From contig WRFF01000065.1 in NCBI GenBank assembly GCA_009778945.1, forward strand, positions 1 through 9,028: DNA of 9,028 nucleotides, written 5' to 3'. The translations under genes were made by a program, and so were the position numbers. The stretch is from Clostridiales bacterium. Lineage in GTDB: Bacteria; Bacillota; Clostridia; Peptostreptococcales; Anaerovoracaceae. This document shows positions 1-7,239 of the stretch, one piece after another. Position 1 is the stretch's first letter, and the number at the start of each line of letters is the position of its first letter. The notes beneath the pieces are model-generated. The model was not told the DNA's origin, did no database searches, and was given only the letters and a program-made list of their open reading frames with translations.

Positions 1-1410
1 GAACTCCTCCTGTCCGGAGACGGTCCGGTGCTGTTGAATATCTCCGTATCACGGTTTTCCAAATTGCAGGACGGTTCGGAAGATGCATCCGCGCCGTCAG
101 ACCCATTGGCGGAATACCGGTTTGCGCTTATAGAGGCCGGTGTGGCTGTCCTTTCCGATTTCGACGCCATCCATGTACAGACAGAAGCCTGGGTACGGGC
201 GGCGCTTGCGCTGGCTGTGTCCTCCAAGCCTTCCGCGGGGTTGGGCCCGAAAGAAGAAGAGGCTCTCTTTGCGAAAGCGCTGTATAACGGTGAAAAGTGT
301 GACAAAATGCTGGACGGACGTCCGAAATTCCTTGCAAATCCGAATGACTGCGGCCGCGTCCGATTGCTGGCCGGAAACCGCGAAGCGCTTACGACGGCGG
401 ACGCTCAGTTTGAGGCTGTTTTTGAGAAATTCAAGACAGACGCCGCCTTTCTCGCGTTTGGCCCGTGTGTGCGGAAGGAGGGGGCCGCCGGCGCGGATCC
501 GGTTTTCGGCGGGCTGGCGGAAGTGGTGCCTTATATGCGCCTTTTCGATACGGCCGCTGACGGGAACACCCTGATCGGTGTTGCTTTCGGCTATGCATTA
601 TCCGGCGGGCGCGTTATGGCGACTTTGCCCGCCGATGATTTTCTTCCGGTGCGCCTTGCCGGGCTTATGAGTGCGGTACATTCTTCCCGCATGACAAACG
701 CAGGCGCTTTCCCGCTGCCAATCGTCCTGAGGCTGCGCCTGAACAAGGATGGCGCAGACGGCGGCCTGTCCGCCTGTATGCGGATACCCGGGCTGAAATG
801 CATTATGCCGGCGACCCCCTGGGAGGCAAAGGGCGTTTTGGCAAGCGCGCTTTCCGGCATGGACCCGGTGGCCTTTTTTGAAGCGGAGAGCGTTCTTTTC
901 GAAACGGATTCACGCGGGACCCGCGTCCCTGCGGAGCCTTATGAGATTCCGTTCGGCGATGTCCTGCGCGCGCGAATCGGAGGGGAGATAACCATCCTTT
1001 CGGCCGGCGCCGCTTATGCGGGCGCAATGGCTGCCGCGAAGGCGCTTTCGGAAAACTTTAATGTGGAAGCGGAAGTCTTTCAGTTACACAGTCTCGTACC
1101 GCTCGATTTTTCGATGATCCTGGATTCCGTGAAGAAGACGGGACGCGTCGTACTGGCCGGGATGCCCGACATACCGCTTTCGGACTTGGCCGGAAAGCTT
1201 AGCGAATGGTGTTTTGACCAGCTTGACGGGCCGCCGGTCATCGTCTTTCCGGATCTTTTCCGCGGCCCCGGTGCGCAGCGGGAAGCGGATTTCTGTACGG
1301 ATATCCTGGACGCGATCCATACGCGGTTGTTGCCTCTGAAGGATTACGCGCCGAAGAGCGGCCGTTTCACAGAACTCGAACAGATTCGCCGCGCGAAAGA
1401 AGGGCTCTGA
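1..1410 (+). CDS. Fused E1-alpha/E1-beta 2-oxoacid dehydrogenase-like protein, apparently non-catalytic (5' end outside window)
   Basis: The frame is open to base 1, so the start lies outside the window; a GTG at 28 is only an internal codon. The first in-window residues (GDGPVLLNISV, then DPLAEYRFALIEAGV) match the C-terminal end of E1-alpha ('GPtliE..tyR', 'DPi.rlr..L...G'), but the usual GHS..D phosphorylation-loop segment is missing. A linker leads into an E1-beta-like pyrimidine-binding domain (about 400-900: LFDTAADG, PLPIVLR, PGLKCIMPATPWEAKG) and a transketolase C-terminal domain (about 970-1350: ITILSAGAAYAGAMAAAKAL, VKKTGRVVLAG). This architecture is known for fused 2-oxoacid dehydrogenase E1 components, which decarboxylate 2-oxoacids with thiamine diphosphate. 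Here the catalytic Glu of 'DTPISE' is Gly (562-564), the 'GE(D/E)V' acid is absent, and the 'HSQ' segment is deleted (745-789). I infer a pseudoenzyme or a strongly diverged activity. It lies 16 bp upstream of polA, probably in the same operon. The TPP-binding half of E1-alpha cannot be seen. Confidence 0.72.
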   Translation, partial: ELLLSGDGPVLLNISVSRFSKLQDGSEDASAPSDPLAEYRFALIEAGVAVLSDFDAIHVQTEAWVRAALALAVSSKPSAGLGPKEEEALFAKALYNGEKCDKMLDGRPKFLANPNDCGRVRLLAGNREALTTADAQFEAVFEKFKTDAAFLAFGPCVRKEGAAGADPVFGGLAEVVPYMRLFDTAADGNTLIGVAFGYALSGGRVMATLPADDFLPVRLAGLMSAVHSSRMTNAGAFPLPIVLRLRLNKDGADGGLSACMRIPGLKCIMPATPWEAKGVLASALSGMDPVAFFEAESVLFETDSRGTRVPAEPYEIPFGDVLRARIGGEITILSAGAAYAGAMAAAKALSENFNVEAEVFQLHSLVPLDFSMILDSVKKTGRVVLAGMPDIPLSDLAGKLSEWCFDQLDGPPVIVFPDLFRGPGAQREADFCTDILDAIHTRLLPLKDYAPKSGRFTELEQIRRAKEGL

Positions 1411-1426
1411 AAGAAGCGGGTTATCT

Positions 1427-4141
1427 ATGGAACGCATCGTTGTAATCGACGGCAACAGCCTGGTTTTCCGGGCGTATTATGCCATGCAAACCCCGATGAT
1501 CACAAGCCGCGGCGTGTATACGCAGGCGGTTTTTGGTTTCTTGAATATGTTGCTGAAAGCAGTGGAAGACAATGCGCCGGACTATATTGCGGTTTGCTTT
1601 GACCGCAAGGCGCCGACCTTCCGGCATCTCGAATATGAGGGATACAAAGCCGGGCGTCCCAAAACGCCGAATGAGCTGTCCATGCAGTTGCCGTATATAA
1701 AAGATATTCTCGCAGCCATGCGCATCCCGATTCTTGAATTGGACGGCTATGAGGCGGATGACCTGATCGGTGCGGTATGCCGGCGTGCGGAGCAGGCGGG
1801 GCTGGAGGCGCTTGTCATTACAGGGGACCGCGACGAGCTGCAGCTTGTGTCGGAACGCGTGAGCGTTTTGATCACAAAGAAGGGCGTCTCCGACTTTGAG
1901 TTGAACACCCCGGCTTCGATGCGGGAAAAATACGGTTTTGATCCCGCATATTTCGTGGATTACAAAGGGCTTATGGGGGACAGTTCCGACAATATCCCCG
2001 GCCTTCCGGGCGTCGGGGAAAAGACCGCGCAAAAACTTATCGCGGAATACGGAAGTATTGAAAATATCCTCGCGCATACGGCGGAACTCAAACCGGACCG
2101 CATACGGACGATTGTGGAAGAGAACGGCGATCTGGCGGTTATGAGCAAAAGGCTTGCGACGATTGTGACCGATGCGCCGATTGAGATTGATTTTGAGGAT
2201 ATGCGCATACAGCCGTGGGATGTGGCAAAGCTGCGGAATATCTATACGGAGCTTGAGTTCCGCATGTTCCTGAAAAAATTGGACGCTTATACGAAAAAAA
2301 TGCCTGCAGCGGAATGCAGCCCGGCGGGTATTTCGCCGGCTGTTCCTGAAGAAAATATTGAAATTTCAATTATTCAAAGTAAAAGTGAATGGGATGCGGC
2401 GCAAACAGCGCTTGCGGGCGCGGAAGGGCTCACCCTCAAGCTGCTTGGCGATGATGGGCATGTAGAAACACCATTAGTATACGCAATAATTATTATGGTA
2501 AAGCAAACGGCTTATGTGGTGCACAGTTGGAACGAGGCGGGGCTTTTGCGGGCGGCGGCGGCGGAAATCCTGAAGCTGGTGACGAACGGCGCTCGCTTGT
2601 CGGGATTTTCCCTGCAGGAAGATTTGTATAAATTGCTGACAATCGCGCGCGGCGGCGGTGCGGCGGACCCGTTTGGGCAGACGTCGATCCGGGACGATGC
2701 GCATATCGCACATTACCTGCTCGCACCGAGCGCGGGAGGCTTGTCGCTCGCGCAGATCGCGCTGACCCACGCGGGCCTGTCCATCCCCGAGCCGCCCCAT
2801 CTTTCGGGAGGGCTGCTCGCGGTCTCTTCCGAGGATATCTGCGCCTATGCAAGGGGCTTCTGCACGGCGGTGCGCGCACTTACGCCTCTCTTGCGCACAA
2901 GGCTGGAGTCGGAAGGGCTGCTGCGCCTCTATGAAGACGTTGAGCTGCCGCTTATCCTTTCACTCGCTTCTACCGAAGTGAACGGGTTTGCCTTCGATGC
3001 GGGCGCGCTTTCCGATATCGACCGGGAGATTATTCTGCGCGTGGATCAGTTGACAGCGGTGATCACGGAACTGGCGGGCGTCTCTTTCAATATCAATTCC
3101 CCAAAGCAACTGGGAGAGGTTCTTTTCGAGCGGATCGGGCTTCCGGGCGCCAAGAAAAATAAAAATGGGTTTTCAACGAGCGCGGACGTCCTTGAAAAGC
3201 TGCGCGATACCCATCCGATTATCGAAAAAATACTGGAATACCGGATGCTGACGAAGCTCAAAAGCACCTATATCGACGGGCTTCCCGCCTTCGTATCGGA
3301 AGACGGGCGGATCCGCTGCCATCTGCAGCAAACCGTTACGGCGACCGGCAGGCTTTCGTGCACGGATCCCAATCTTCAAAACATCCCGGTGCGGCAGGAA
3401 CCCGGCCGGTCCCTGCGCAAGGCTTTTGTGCCCGGCGGGGCGGATACGCTGCTGATGGGCGCGGATTATTCGCAGATCGAACTGCGTATCCTTGCGCATC
3501 TCTCGGAGGATCCGTCGCTGCTTGCGGATTTCGAGAGCGGCGCGGACATCCACCAGCGCACGGCGGCGCGCGTGTTCGGCGCCGGCAGTGAGGATGCCGT
3601 GACGGGCGAACAGCGCAGCGCCGCGAAAGCGGTGAATTTTGGCATTATTTACGGGATCAGCAGCTTCGGGCTCTCGGAAAACCTGTCGATCACGCGCGCG
3701 GATGCGGAGCGCTATATCGCGGAATATTTTGAGAAATATCCCGCCGTCAAGGCGTATTTGGACGGCAGCGTTGCGGAGGCGAAGGCGCTTGGCTATACGA
3801 CGACAATCTTTGGGCGCAGGCGCGCCGTTCCGGAGATCACGGCGTCCAATTACAGCACGCGGCAATTCGGGGAGCGGCTTGCGATGAATTCACCGATTCA
3901 GGGTGCGGCGGCGGATATCATGAAGATTGCGATGAACCGCGTCTACACGCGTCTGCGGGCCGAAGGGCTGAAAACCGAGATCATCCTGCAAGTACACGAC
4001 GAACTCATCCTTGAAGTCCCGACGGATGAGACGGAAACGGCGGTGCGCGTGCTGAAGGAGGAAATGGAGGGCGCGGCAATTCTGAAAGTCCCGCTCCTCT
4101 GCCAGGTCAAGACGGGACATTCCTGGTACGAACTGAAATGA
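1427..4141 (+). CDS. polA: DNA polymerase I
   Basis: This 904-residue Family A polymerase handles Okazaki-fragment processing and repair synthesis in the cytoplasm. The N-terminal 5'-nuclease domain (about 1-290) has VIDGN (6-10), GYEADDLIG (107-115), ITGDRDEL (131-138) and DYKGLMGDSSDNIPG (178-192). The polymerase domain (about 500-904) has motif A ADYSQIELR (D680), motif B with R730, K734, F738 and Y742 in the exact spacing of E. coli R754/K758/F762/Y766, and motif C QVHDE (H857-E859). Phe at the 762 position predicts discrimination against dideoxynucleotides. The middle 3'-5' exonuclease-like domain (about 310-495) has lost most metal ligands: ExoI 'DTE' reads K-L-L near 338-340 and the ExoIII Asp is F478. 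Only an ExoII-like D399 remains, so proofreading is probably absent, as in Bacillus PolA. The ATG at 1427 has only a weak purine-rich site (1411-1419). The end overlaps coaE by 4 bp. Confidence 0.98.
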   Translation: MERIVVIDGNSLVFRAYYAMQTPMITSRGVYTQAVFGFLNMLLKAVEDNAPDYIAVCFDRKAPTFRHLEYEGYKAGRPKTPNELSMQLPYIKDILAAMRIPILELDGYEADDLIGAVCRRAEQAGLEALVITGDRDELQLVSERVSVLITKKGVSDFELNTPASMREKYGFDPAYFVDYKGLMGDSSDNIPGLPGVGEKTAQKLIAEYGSIENILAHTAELKPDRIRTIVEENGDLAVMSKRLATIVTDAPIEIDFEDMRIQPWDVAKLRNIYTELEFRMFLKKLDAYTKKMPAAECSPAGISPAVPEENIEISIIQSKSEWDAAQTALAGAEGLTLKLLGDDGHVETPLVYAIIIMVKQTAYVVHSWNEAGLLRAAAAEILKLVTNGARLSGFSLQEDLYKLLTIARGGGAADPFGQTSIRDDAHIAHYLLAPSAGGLSLAQIALTHAGLSIPEPPHLSGGLLAVSSEDICAYARGFCTAVRALTPLLRTRLESEGLLRLYEDVELPLILSLASTEVNGFAFDAGALSDIDREIILRVDQLTAVITELAGVSFNINSPKQLGEVLFERIGLPGAKKNKNGFSTSADVLEKLRDTHPIIEKILEYRMLTKLKSTYIDGLPAFVSEDGRIRCHLQQTVTATGRLSCTDPNLQNIPVRQEPGRSLRKAFVPGGADTLLMGADYSQIELRILAHLSEDPSLLADFESGADIHQRTAARVFGAGSEDAVTGEQRSAAKAVNFGIIYGISSFGLSENLSITRADAERYIAEYFEKYPAVKAYLDGSVAEAKALGYTTTIFGRRRAVPEITASNYSTRQFGERLAMNSPIQGAAADIMKIAMNRVYTRLRAEGLKTEIILQVHDELILEVPTDETETAVRVLKEEMEGAAILKVPLLCQVKTGHSWYELK

Positions 4142-4743
4142 CAGAAATAGAACAGGCTCCAAGACGGATCGGCCTCACGGGCGGGATCGGCGCCGGCAAG
4201 AGCCTGGTAGCCGATTATTTGCGCGCGAAAGGCTTTCCCGTGATCGACGCGGACGAACTCGCGCACGAGGCGACGGCGCCGGGGCAGCCCGCGCTGGCGG
4301 AAATCCGCCGGAACTTCGGAGACGAGGTCTTTTCCCCAAACGGCGCGCTTGACCGCGCGGCGCTCGCGCGGCTCGTTTTTTCCGATGCCGAACGCCGCAC
4401 GGCGCTGGAAAAACTGCTCCACGCGGAAATTTTTCGCCGTATGGAGAAGGCAATCGCCGCGGTAGATTTGCAGACGCCCGCTGTCTTTCTCTCCATCCCG
4501 CTGCTTTTCGAGACCGGCGCGGAGCGAATATGCGACGAGGTCTGGCTTGTGACGGCGGACGAAGGCCTGCGCCTTTCCCGTGCGATGGCGCGCGACGATG
4601 CTCCCGAAGAACAGGTGCGTGCGCGCATGGCCGCGCAGCTTCCGGAAACGGAAAAACGCGCACGTGCGGATATCTTGCTCGAAAACGACGGCTCTCCCGA
4701 AGCCCTTCGCGCCCGGATTGACGCGCAGCTTACCCGTTTCTGA
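4138..4743 (+). CDS. coaE: Dephospho-CoA kinase
   Basis: This protein catalyses the last step of coenzyme A synthesis, ATP-dependent phosphorylation of the 3'-hydroxyl of dephospho-CoA. At 201 residues it has the usual family length. The P-loop GGIGAGKS is at residues 15-22, followed by the family signature VIDADELAHE (35-44), DRAALARLVF (the 'DR..L...vF' motif), SIPLLFETG, and a C-terminal ARADILLENDGS segment matching the family's 'AD.vi.N.g'. The common 'lHP.I' motif reads LHAEI here. The start ATG overlaps the polA stop codon as ATGA and has no strong ribosome site of its own, so translational coupling to polA is likely. In many Bacillota polA and coaE sit close together, often with mutM between them; here mutM is absent from the junction. 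The stop faces the end of the reductase gene on the other strand, 36 bp away. Confidence 0.96.
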   Translation: MTEIEQAPRRIGLTGGIGAGKSLVADYLRAKGFPVIDADELAHEATAPGQPALAEIRRNFGDEVFSPNGALDRAALARLVFSDAERRTALEKLLHAEIFRRMEKAIAAVDLQTPAVFLSIPLLFETGAERICDEVWLVTADEGLRLSRAMARDDAPEEQVRARMAAQLPETEKRARADILLENDGSPEALRARIDAQLTRF

Positions 4744-4779
4744 CCACGGATTCTTTTACCGGCGCGCGGGAGCCTGGCC

Positions 4780-7134
4780 TTACCGTACGGGGCAGACGCC
4801 GCTTTCGCAGCCGTCGTTGCCTATATCGAACTCCGTTTCCTCCCTCTCGTATTTTGAGATGAGGGAGGGGGTGAAAGGTTTCATTGCGGCCACGCGCCCC
4901 TCGTATTCCTTTTCCGTGATTTCCTCGAATGGCAAAAGATTATAAAAAGAGTCGTCAAAACTCAGGAACGTGATGCCTACGACATCGTCCCAGTTCTCCC
5001 AAACCCATTGCTCGACAGCCTCCCATTCGTTTTCACGCACATGCACTGTGATGGAGCAGTTGTGGTCGACATAATGCTCCATGAACATCTTGTAGATCTC
5101 GAGCTGGTCGATGGCGGAGACATCCGCTTTGATCTTGCCCGCCGGCGCCTTGACCGGAAATTCGACGACTTTGACGGTTGCGTTTGCCAGCGTCTGCCCG
5201 ACTTCCGGAAAGACCGGATAACCGAGCTCTTCGCAGACTTTCACGAGCGGGTCGTGCGCCGAAATGCGGATACGCCGCACATAATAGGGTGCGTGCGAGA
5301 AATGGACGCCGCTTGAGACGACCGGGAGCAGCGAGAGCGTGCCTTCGGGCTTGACCGTCGTGACGAGCAGGGGGGCTTCCAGGCCGAGCTCCTCCGCATA
5401 TTCGCGCGCCGCTGTCTTTGCCGTTTCGCGCAGCTCTTCGAGCAGGGCGGCCTGCGCCGTGTTGTCAAGGCCCGCCGCGTTGACCATATCCTGCCAGCCG
5501 GTCAGCGAGCAGCCGAGCAGGCGGTCCCGGTGCTGCACGGCGTTCCACTCAGGGATTTCGAGCTCCGTGCAGGTCATGCGGAAGCCTGCGCGCGCCGAGA
5601 GCCGCTGCGCCTGAAGCAGCCCCTCCTTGTCAAACGTACCGTCCTCTCCGACGAAGGCCATCGTGTTGAGCGTCGTCAGGTTGCAGAGCCCCTTGCTGTC
5701 CAAAAGGATTTCGGCGCAGGGATTGACGCCCTGGAAATTCGGCCGCCGTTTTTTGCCCGCTTCCTCGTTGACCCAACCCGGCTCTCCGCTGTACCGTACC
5801 TGCTGGATATGCCGGCTCAGTGCCTCGCGCGTCGGTTTGTGCGAATAATAAATCGAGTTGTTGCTCATCATGCGGTGGCTGAGTTCCGGGTCGATGACCC
5901 ACTGTTCGTCCACTTTCTTGTAGAGCTCGCTCTTCGCGCCGATGCAGTCTTCGTCGTCCTGATCGACCAGGCAAATTTCCGCTGTGCGCCGCACGCCGCC
6001 GACGACAACATTTTCGCCGACGATATTGGCGAGGTCAAGGCAGTCAATCGGACACAGCCGGATTGTTTCCGCCGCCTGCCGCGTGGCCGCCTTTTCAAAG
6101 ACGCGCACGATTTTTGAAAACATATTTTTCATGCTCTGATGCCCGCTCGCGGTGCCGCCGAACGTCCGAAGCCGGTCGCCTTTCGGGCGCACATGGTCGT
6201 AATTCAAAATAACTCTGCGGATCTTGCGGTATTCCGCGCTCCAGAAGACGCGCAGGAAATAGTCAAGCGACTGCACCCAACCCTCTTTACTGTCCCCGAT
6301 CGTGATCTTCACCGTGTCGCCGTGCGTGAATTCGACCGAAGTGCTGTCCTGCCGGAGGCTTCGCAGGATCGGCGTATAAGACTCGTGGAAGACTTCGATG
6401 TCCGTGCGGATCGGCGGCAGTTTTTCAATATCGGATTTGAGCACACGCACGCCGACGCCGCTGCCGACCATCAGCAGATAGAAGATGTCCCGGTATGCGG
6501 CGAAGCTGTCGATCACTTGGAAGGCGCAGTTGAAATTGGCCATCGGGTAATGTTTGGAAACGTCCGTGCTGCCGACCCAGAACGTGCGGCCCGAGAGGAA
6601 CTGCTTGAGCTCAAAGATATTTTTATAAAGCTGTTCGGCCTCCGCCTTGGATGTCGGCACAAGGCTGCAGTTGTACTCGACGGCGCGGCGCACGGTCTCC
6701 CACCAGTATTCGCGGCGATGCTCGTCGGGATCGAAGCGCGAATACGTGCGGTAATAGACAAACGAACCGAGTTGATTCATCGGGGACGGCAGGTGCTTGT
6801 AGCGGCCGACAAACTCCTCGCTGAGCAAACGCCCGTCGCGGCGTTTGCGCGCATCCCGCGTCTTGTCGCGCTCGTACCGGTAGATGATGAATTTTTTGGC
6901 GGCCGCCCGGCAGCCGTTTTCCATAAGGAAATCTTCTACGAGATCCTGAATATCCTCGACATTGACCTCTCCCGGACTGCGCTCGACCTGTTCACCGACC
7001 TGCCGCACGATATCGGCGGCGAGAAGCTGGTCGACTCCCTGGGTCGTTTCGAGCATTGCGTTTTCGATCGCTGTCTGAATCTTGGCGCCATTGAATTCAA
7101 CGCGCATACCGTCGCGCTTTACTACCATTGTCAT
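4780..7134 (-). CDS. nrdJ: Adenosylcobalamin-dependent ribonucleoside-triphosphate reductase (class II, RTPR type) with ATP-cone
   Basis: This 784-residue class II ribonucleotide reductase makes dNTPs from NTPs using adenosylcobalamin, without oxygen or a small subunit. Residues about 3-95 form an ATP-cone (VVKRDGMRVEFNG; AAKKFIIYRYERDKTRDARK), an allosteric activity switch that the Lactobacillus leichmannii enzyme lacks. The catalytic set matches that enzyme: C203 in FNCAF (its C119), and NPCAEILLDSKGLCN with N471, radical-bearing C473, E475 and C484, the same 11-residue Cys-Cys spacing as C408/C419. GGVRRTAEICL and TTVKPEGTLSLLP are further family motifs. The C-terminus CESGVCPVR places C776 and C781 five residues apart, like the redox-shuttle pair C731/C736. 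There are two possible starts. The ATG at 7132-7134 has GAGAGG 11 nt upstream. The ATG at 7126-7128 (residue 3) has AGGAAG at an ideal 8 nt and would begin MVVKRDG, as ATP-cone proteins usually do. It is preceded by a promoter with NrdR-box matches. 'nrdJ' is used in the broad class II sense. Confidence 0.96.
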   Translation of the reverse strand: MTMVVKRDGMRVEFNGAKIQTAIENAMLETTQGVDQLLAADIVRQVGEQVERSPGEVNVEDIQDLVEDFLMENGCRAAAKKFIIYRYERDKTRDARKRRDGRLLSEEFVGRYKHLPSPMNQLGSFVYYRTYSRFDPDEHRREYWWETVRRAVEYNCSLVPTSKAEAEQLYKNIFELKQFLSGRTFWVGSTDVSKHYPMANFNCAFQVIDSFAAYRDIFYLLMVGSGVGVRVLKSDIEKLPPIRTDIEVFHESYTPILRSLRQDSTSVEFTHGDTVKITIGDSKEGWVQSLDYFLRVFWSAEYRKIRRVILNYDHVRPKGDRLRTFGGTASGHQSMKNMFSKIVRVFEKAATRQAAETIRLCPIDCLDLANIVGENVVVGGVRRTAEICLVDQDDEDCIGAKSELYKKVDEQWVIDPELSHRMMSNNSIYYSHKPTREALSRHIQQVRYSGEPGWVNEEAGKKRRPNFQGVNPCAEILLDSKGLCNLTTLNTMAFVGEDGTFDKEGLLQAQRLSARAGFRMTCTELEIPEWNAVQHRDRLLGCSLTGWQDMVNAAGLDNTAQAALLEELRETAKTAAREYAEELGLEAPLLVTTVKPEGTLSLLPVVSSGVHFSHAPYYVRRIRISAHDPLVKVCEELGYPVFPEVGQTLANATVKVVEFPVKAPAGKIKADVSAIDQLEIYKMFMEHYVDHNCSITVHVRENEWEAVEQWVWENWDDVVGITFLSFDDSFYNLLPFEEITEKEYEGRVAAMKPFTPSLISKYEREETEFDIGNDGCESGVCPVR

Positions 7135-7136
7135 GA

Positions 7137-7151
7137 CTTCCTATACCTCTC
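7137..7151 (-). promoter_or_regulatory. Two overlapping candidate ribosome binding sites for the reductase
   Basis: Read on the minus strand, GAGAGG (7146-7151) lies 11 nt before the ATG at 7134, and AGGAAG (7137-7142) lies 8 nt before the ATG at 7128. AGGAAG is only 2 nt from the upstream ATG and cannot serve it. The spacing therefore slightly favours the downstream ATG, shortening the protein by two residues. Confidence 0.55.
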
Positions 7152-7201
7152 TTTACCGTTTTCGTCAATAACGGCGGTCTGCGGGTGCGTTTCGGGCGGA
7201 T

Positions 7202-7231
7202 CCGCAAACCACTATTTCTTGCGGTTTTTTT
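7202..7231 (+). terminator. Terminator-like hairpin on the plus strand
   Basis: CCGCAA (7202-7207) and TTGCGG (7219-7224) form a 6-bp stem with an 11-nt loop. Seven T's (7225-7231) follow directly on the plus strand. This looks like a modest intrinsic terminator for rightward transcription. No plus-strand gene ends nearby, so it could only stop antisense readthrough from the polA-coaE operon. On the minus strand the T-run becomes an A-run before the stem, so it is not a terminator for the reductase or HAD messages. It overlaps candidate NrdR box 2 (7209-7224), so the repeat may partly be operator symmetry. Confidence 0.4.
7209..7224. promoter_or_regulatory. Candidate NrdR box 2 (distal partner, in the reductase leader)
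   Basis: CCACTATTTCTTGCGG matches the near-palindromic NrdR-box consensus acaCwAtATnTwGtgt at 11 of 15 informative positions, read on the plus strand. It begins exactly 31 bp from box 1 (7240), about three turns of B-DNA, the tandem spacing known for NrdR operators. It lies just downstream of the predicted transcription start of the reductase gene. It also overlaps an inverted repeat of the opposite strand, which is an alternative explanation for part of its symmetry. Confidence 0.58.
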
Positions 7232-7239
7232 GTTAGCGA

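Noticed and set aside
1..1410. 1-deoxy-D-xylulose-5-phosphate synthase or transketolase as identity of the left-edge gene
   Set aside because: The order of an E1-alpha-like tail, linker, then PGLK...TP..AKG and E1-beta C-terminal features fits a fused 2-oxoacid dehydrogenase E1 better than DXS.
1421..2077. A 218-codon minus-strand frame opposite the polA 5'-nuclease domain
   Set aside because: Shadow of the conserved nuclease domain; no promoter, ribosome site or recognisable motif.
3173..3865. A 230-codon minus-strand frame opposite the polA polymerase domain
   Set aside because: Antisense to highly conserved polymerase motifs, with Arg/His-rich low-complexity content and no family resemblance.
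4744..4779. A bidirectional terminator between the coaE and reductase stops
   Set aside because: Only short, bulged GC pairings are possible and neither strand has a T-run.
7156..7174. CCGTT/AACGG stem just upstream of the reductase ribosome site
   Set aside because: Only 5 bp with a 9-nt loop; too weak to claim as a regulatory structure.
7196..7205. Perfect palindrome GCGGATCCGC
   Set aside because: Ten bases without a loop, common by chance in GC-rich DNA; no second copy seen nearby.
6139..7236. A 365-codon open frame on the plus strand opposite the reductase
   Set aside because: It lies almost wholly antisense to a clear catalytic gene, has no recognisable domain, and is what GC-rich codon bias produces on the opposite strand.
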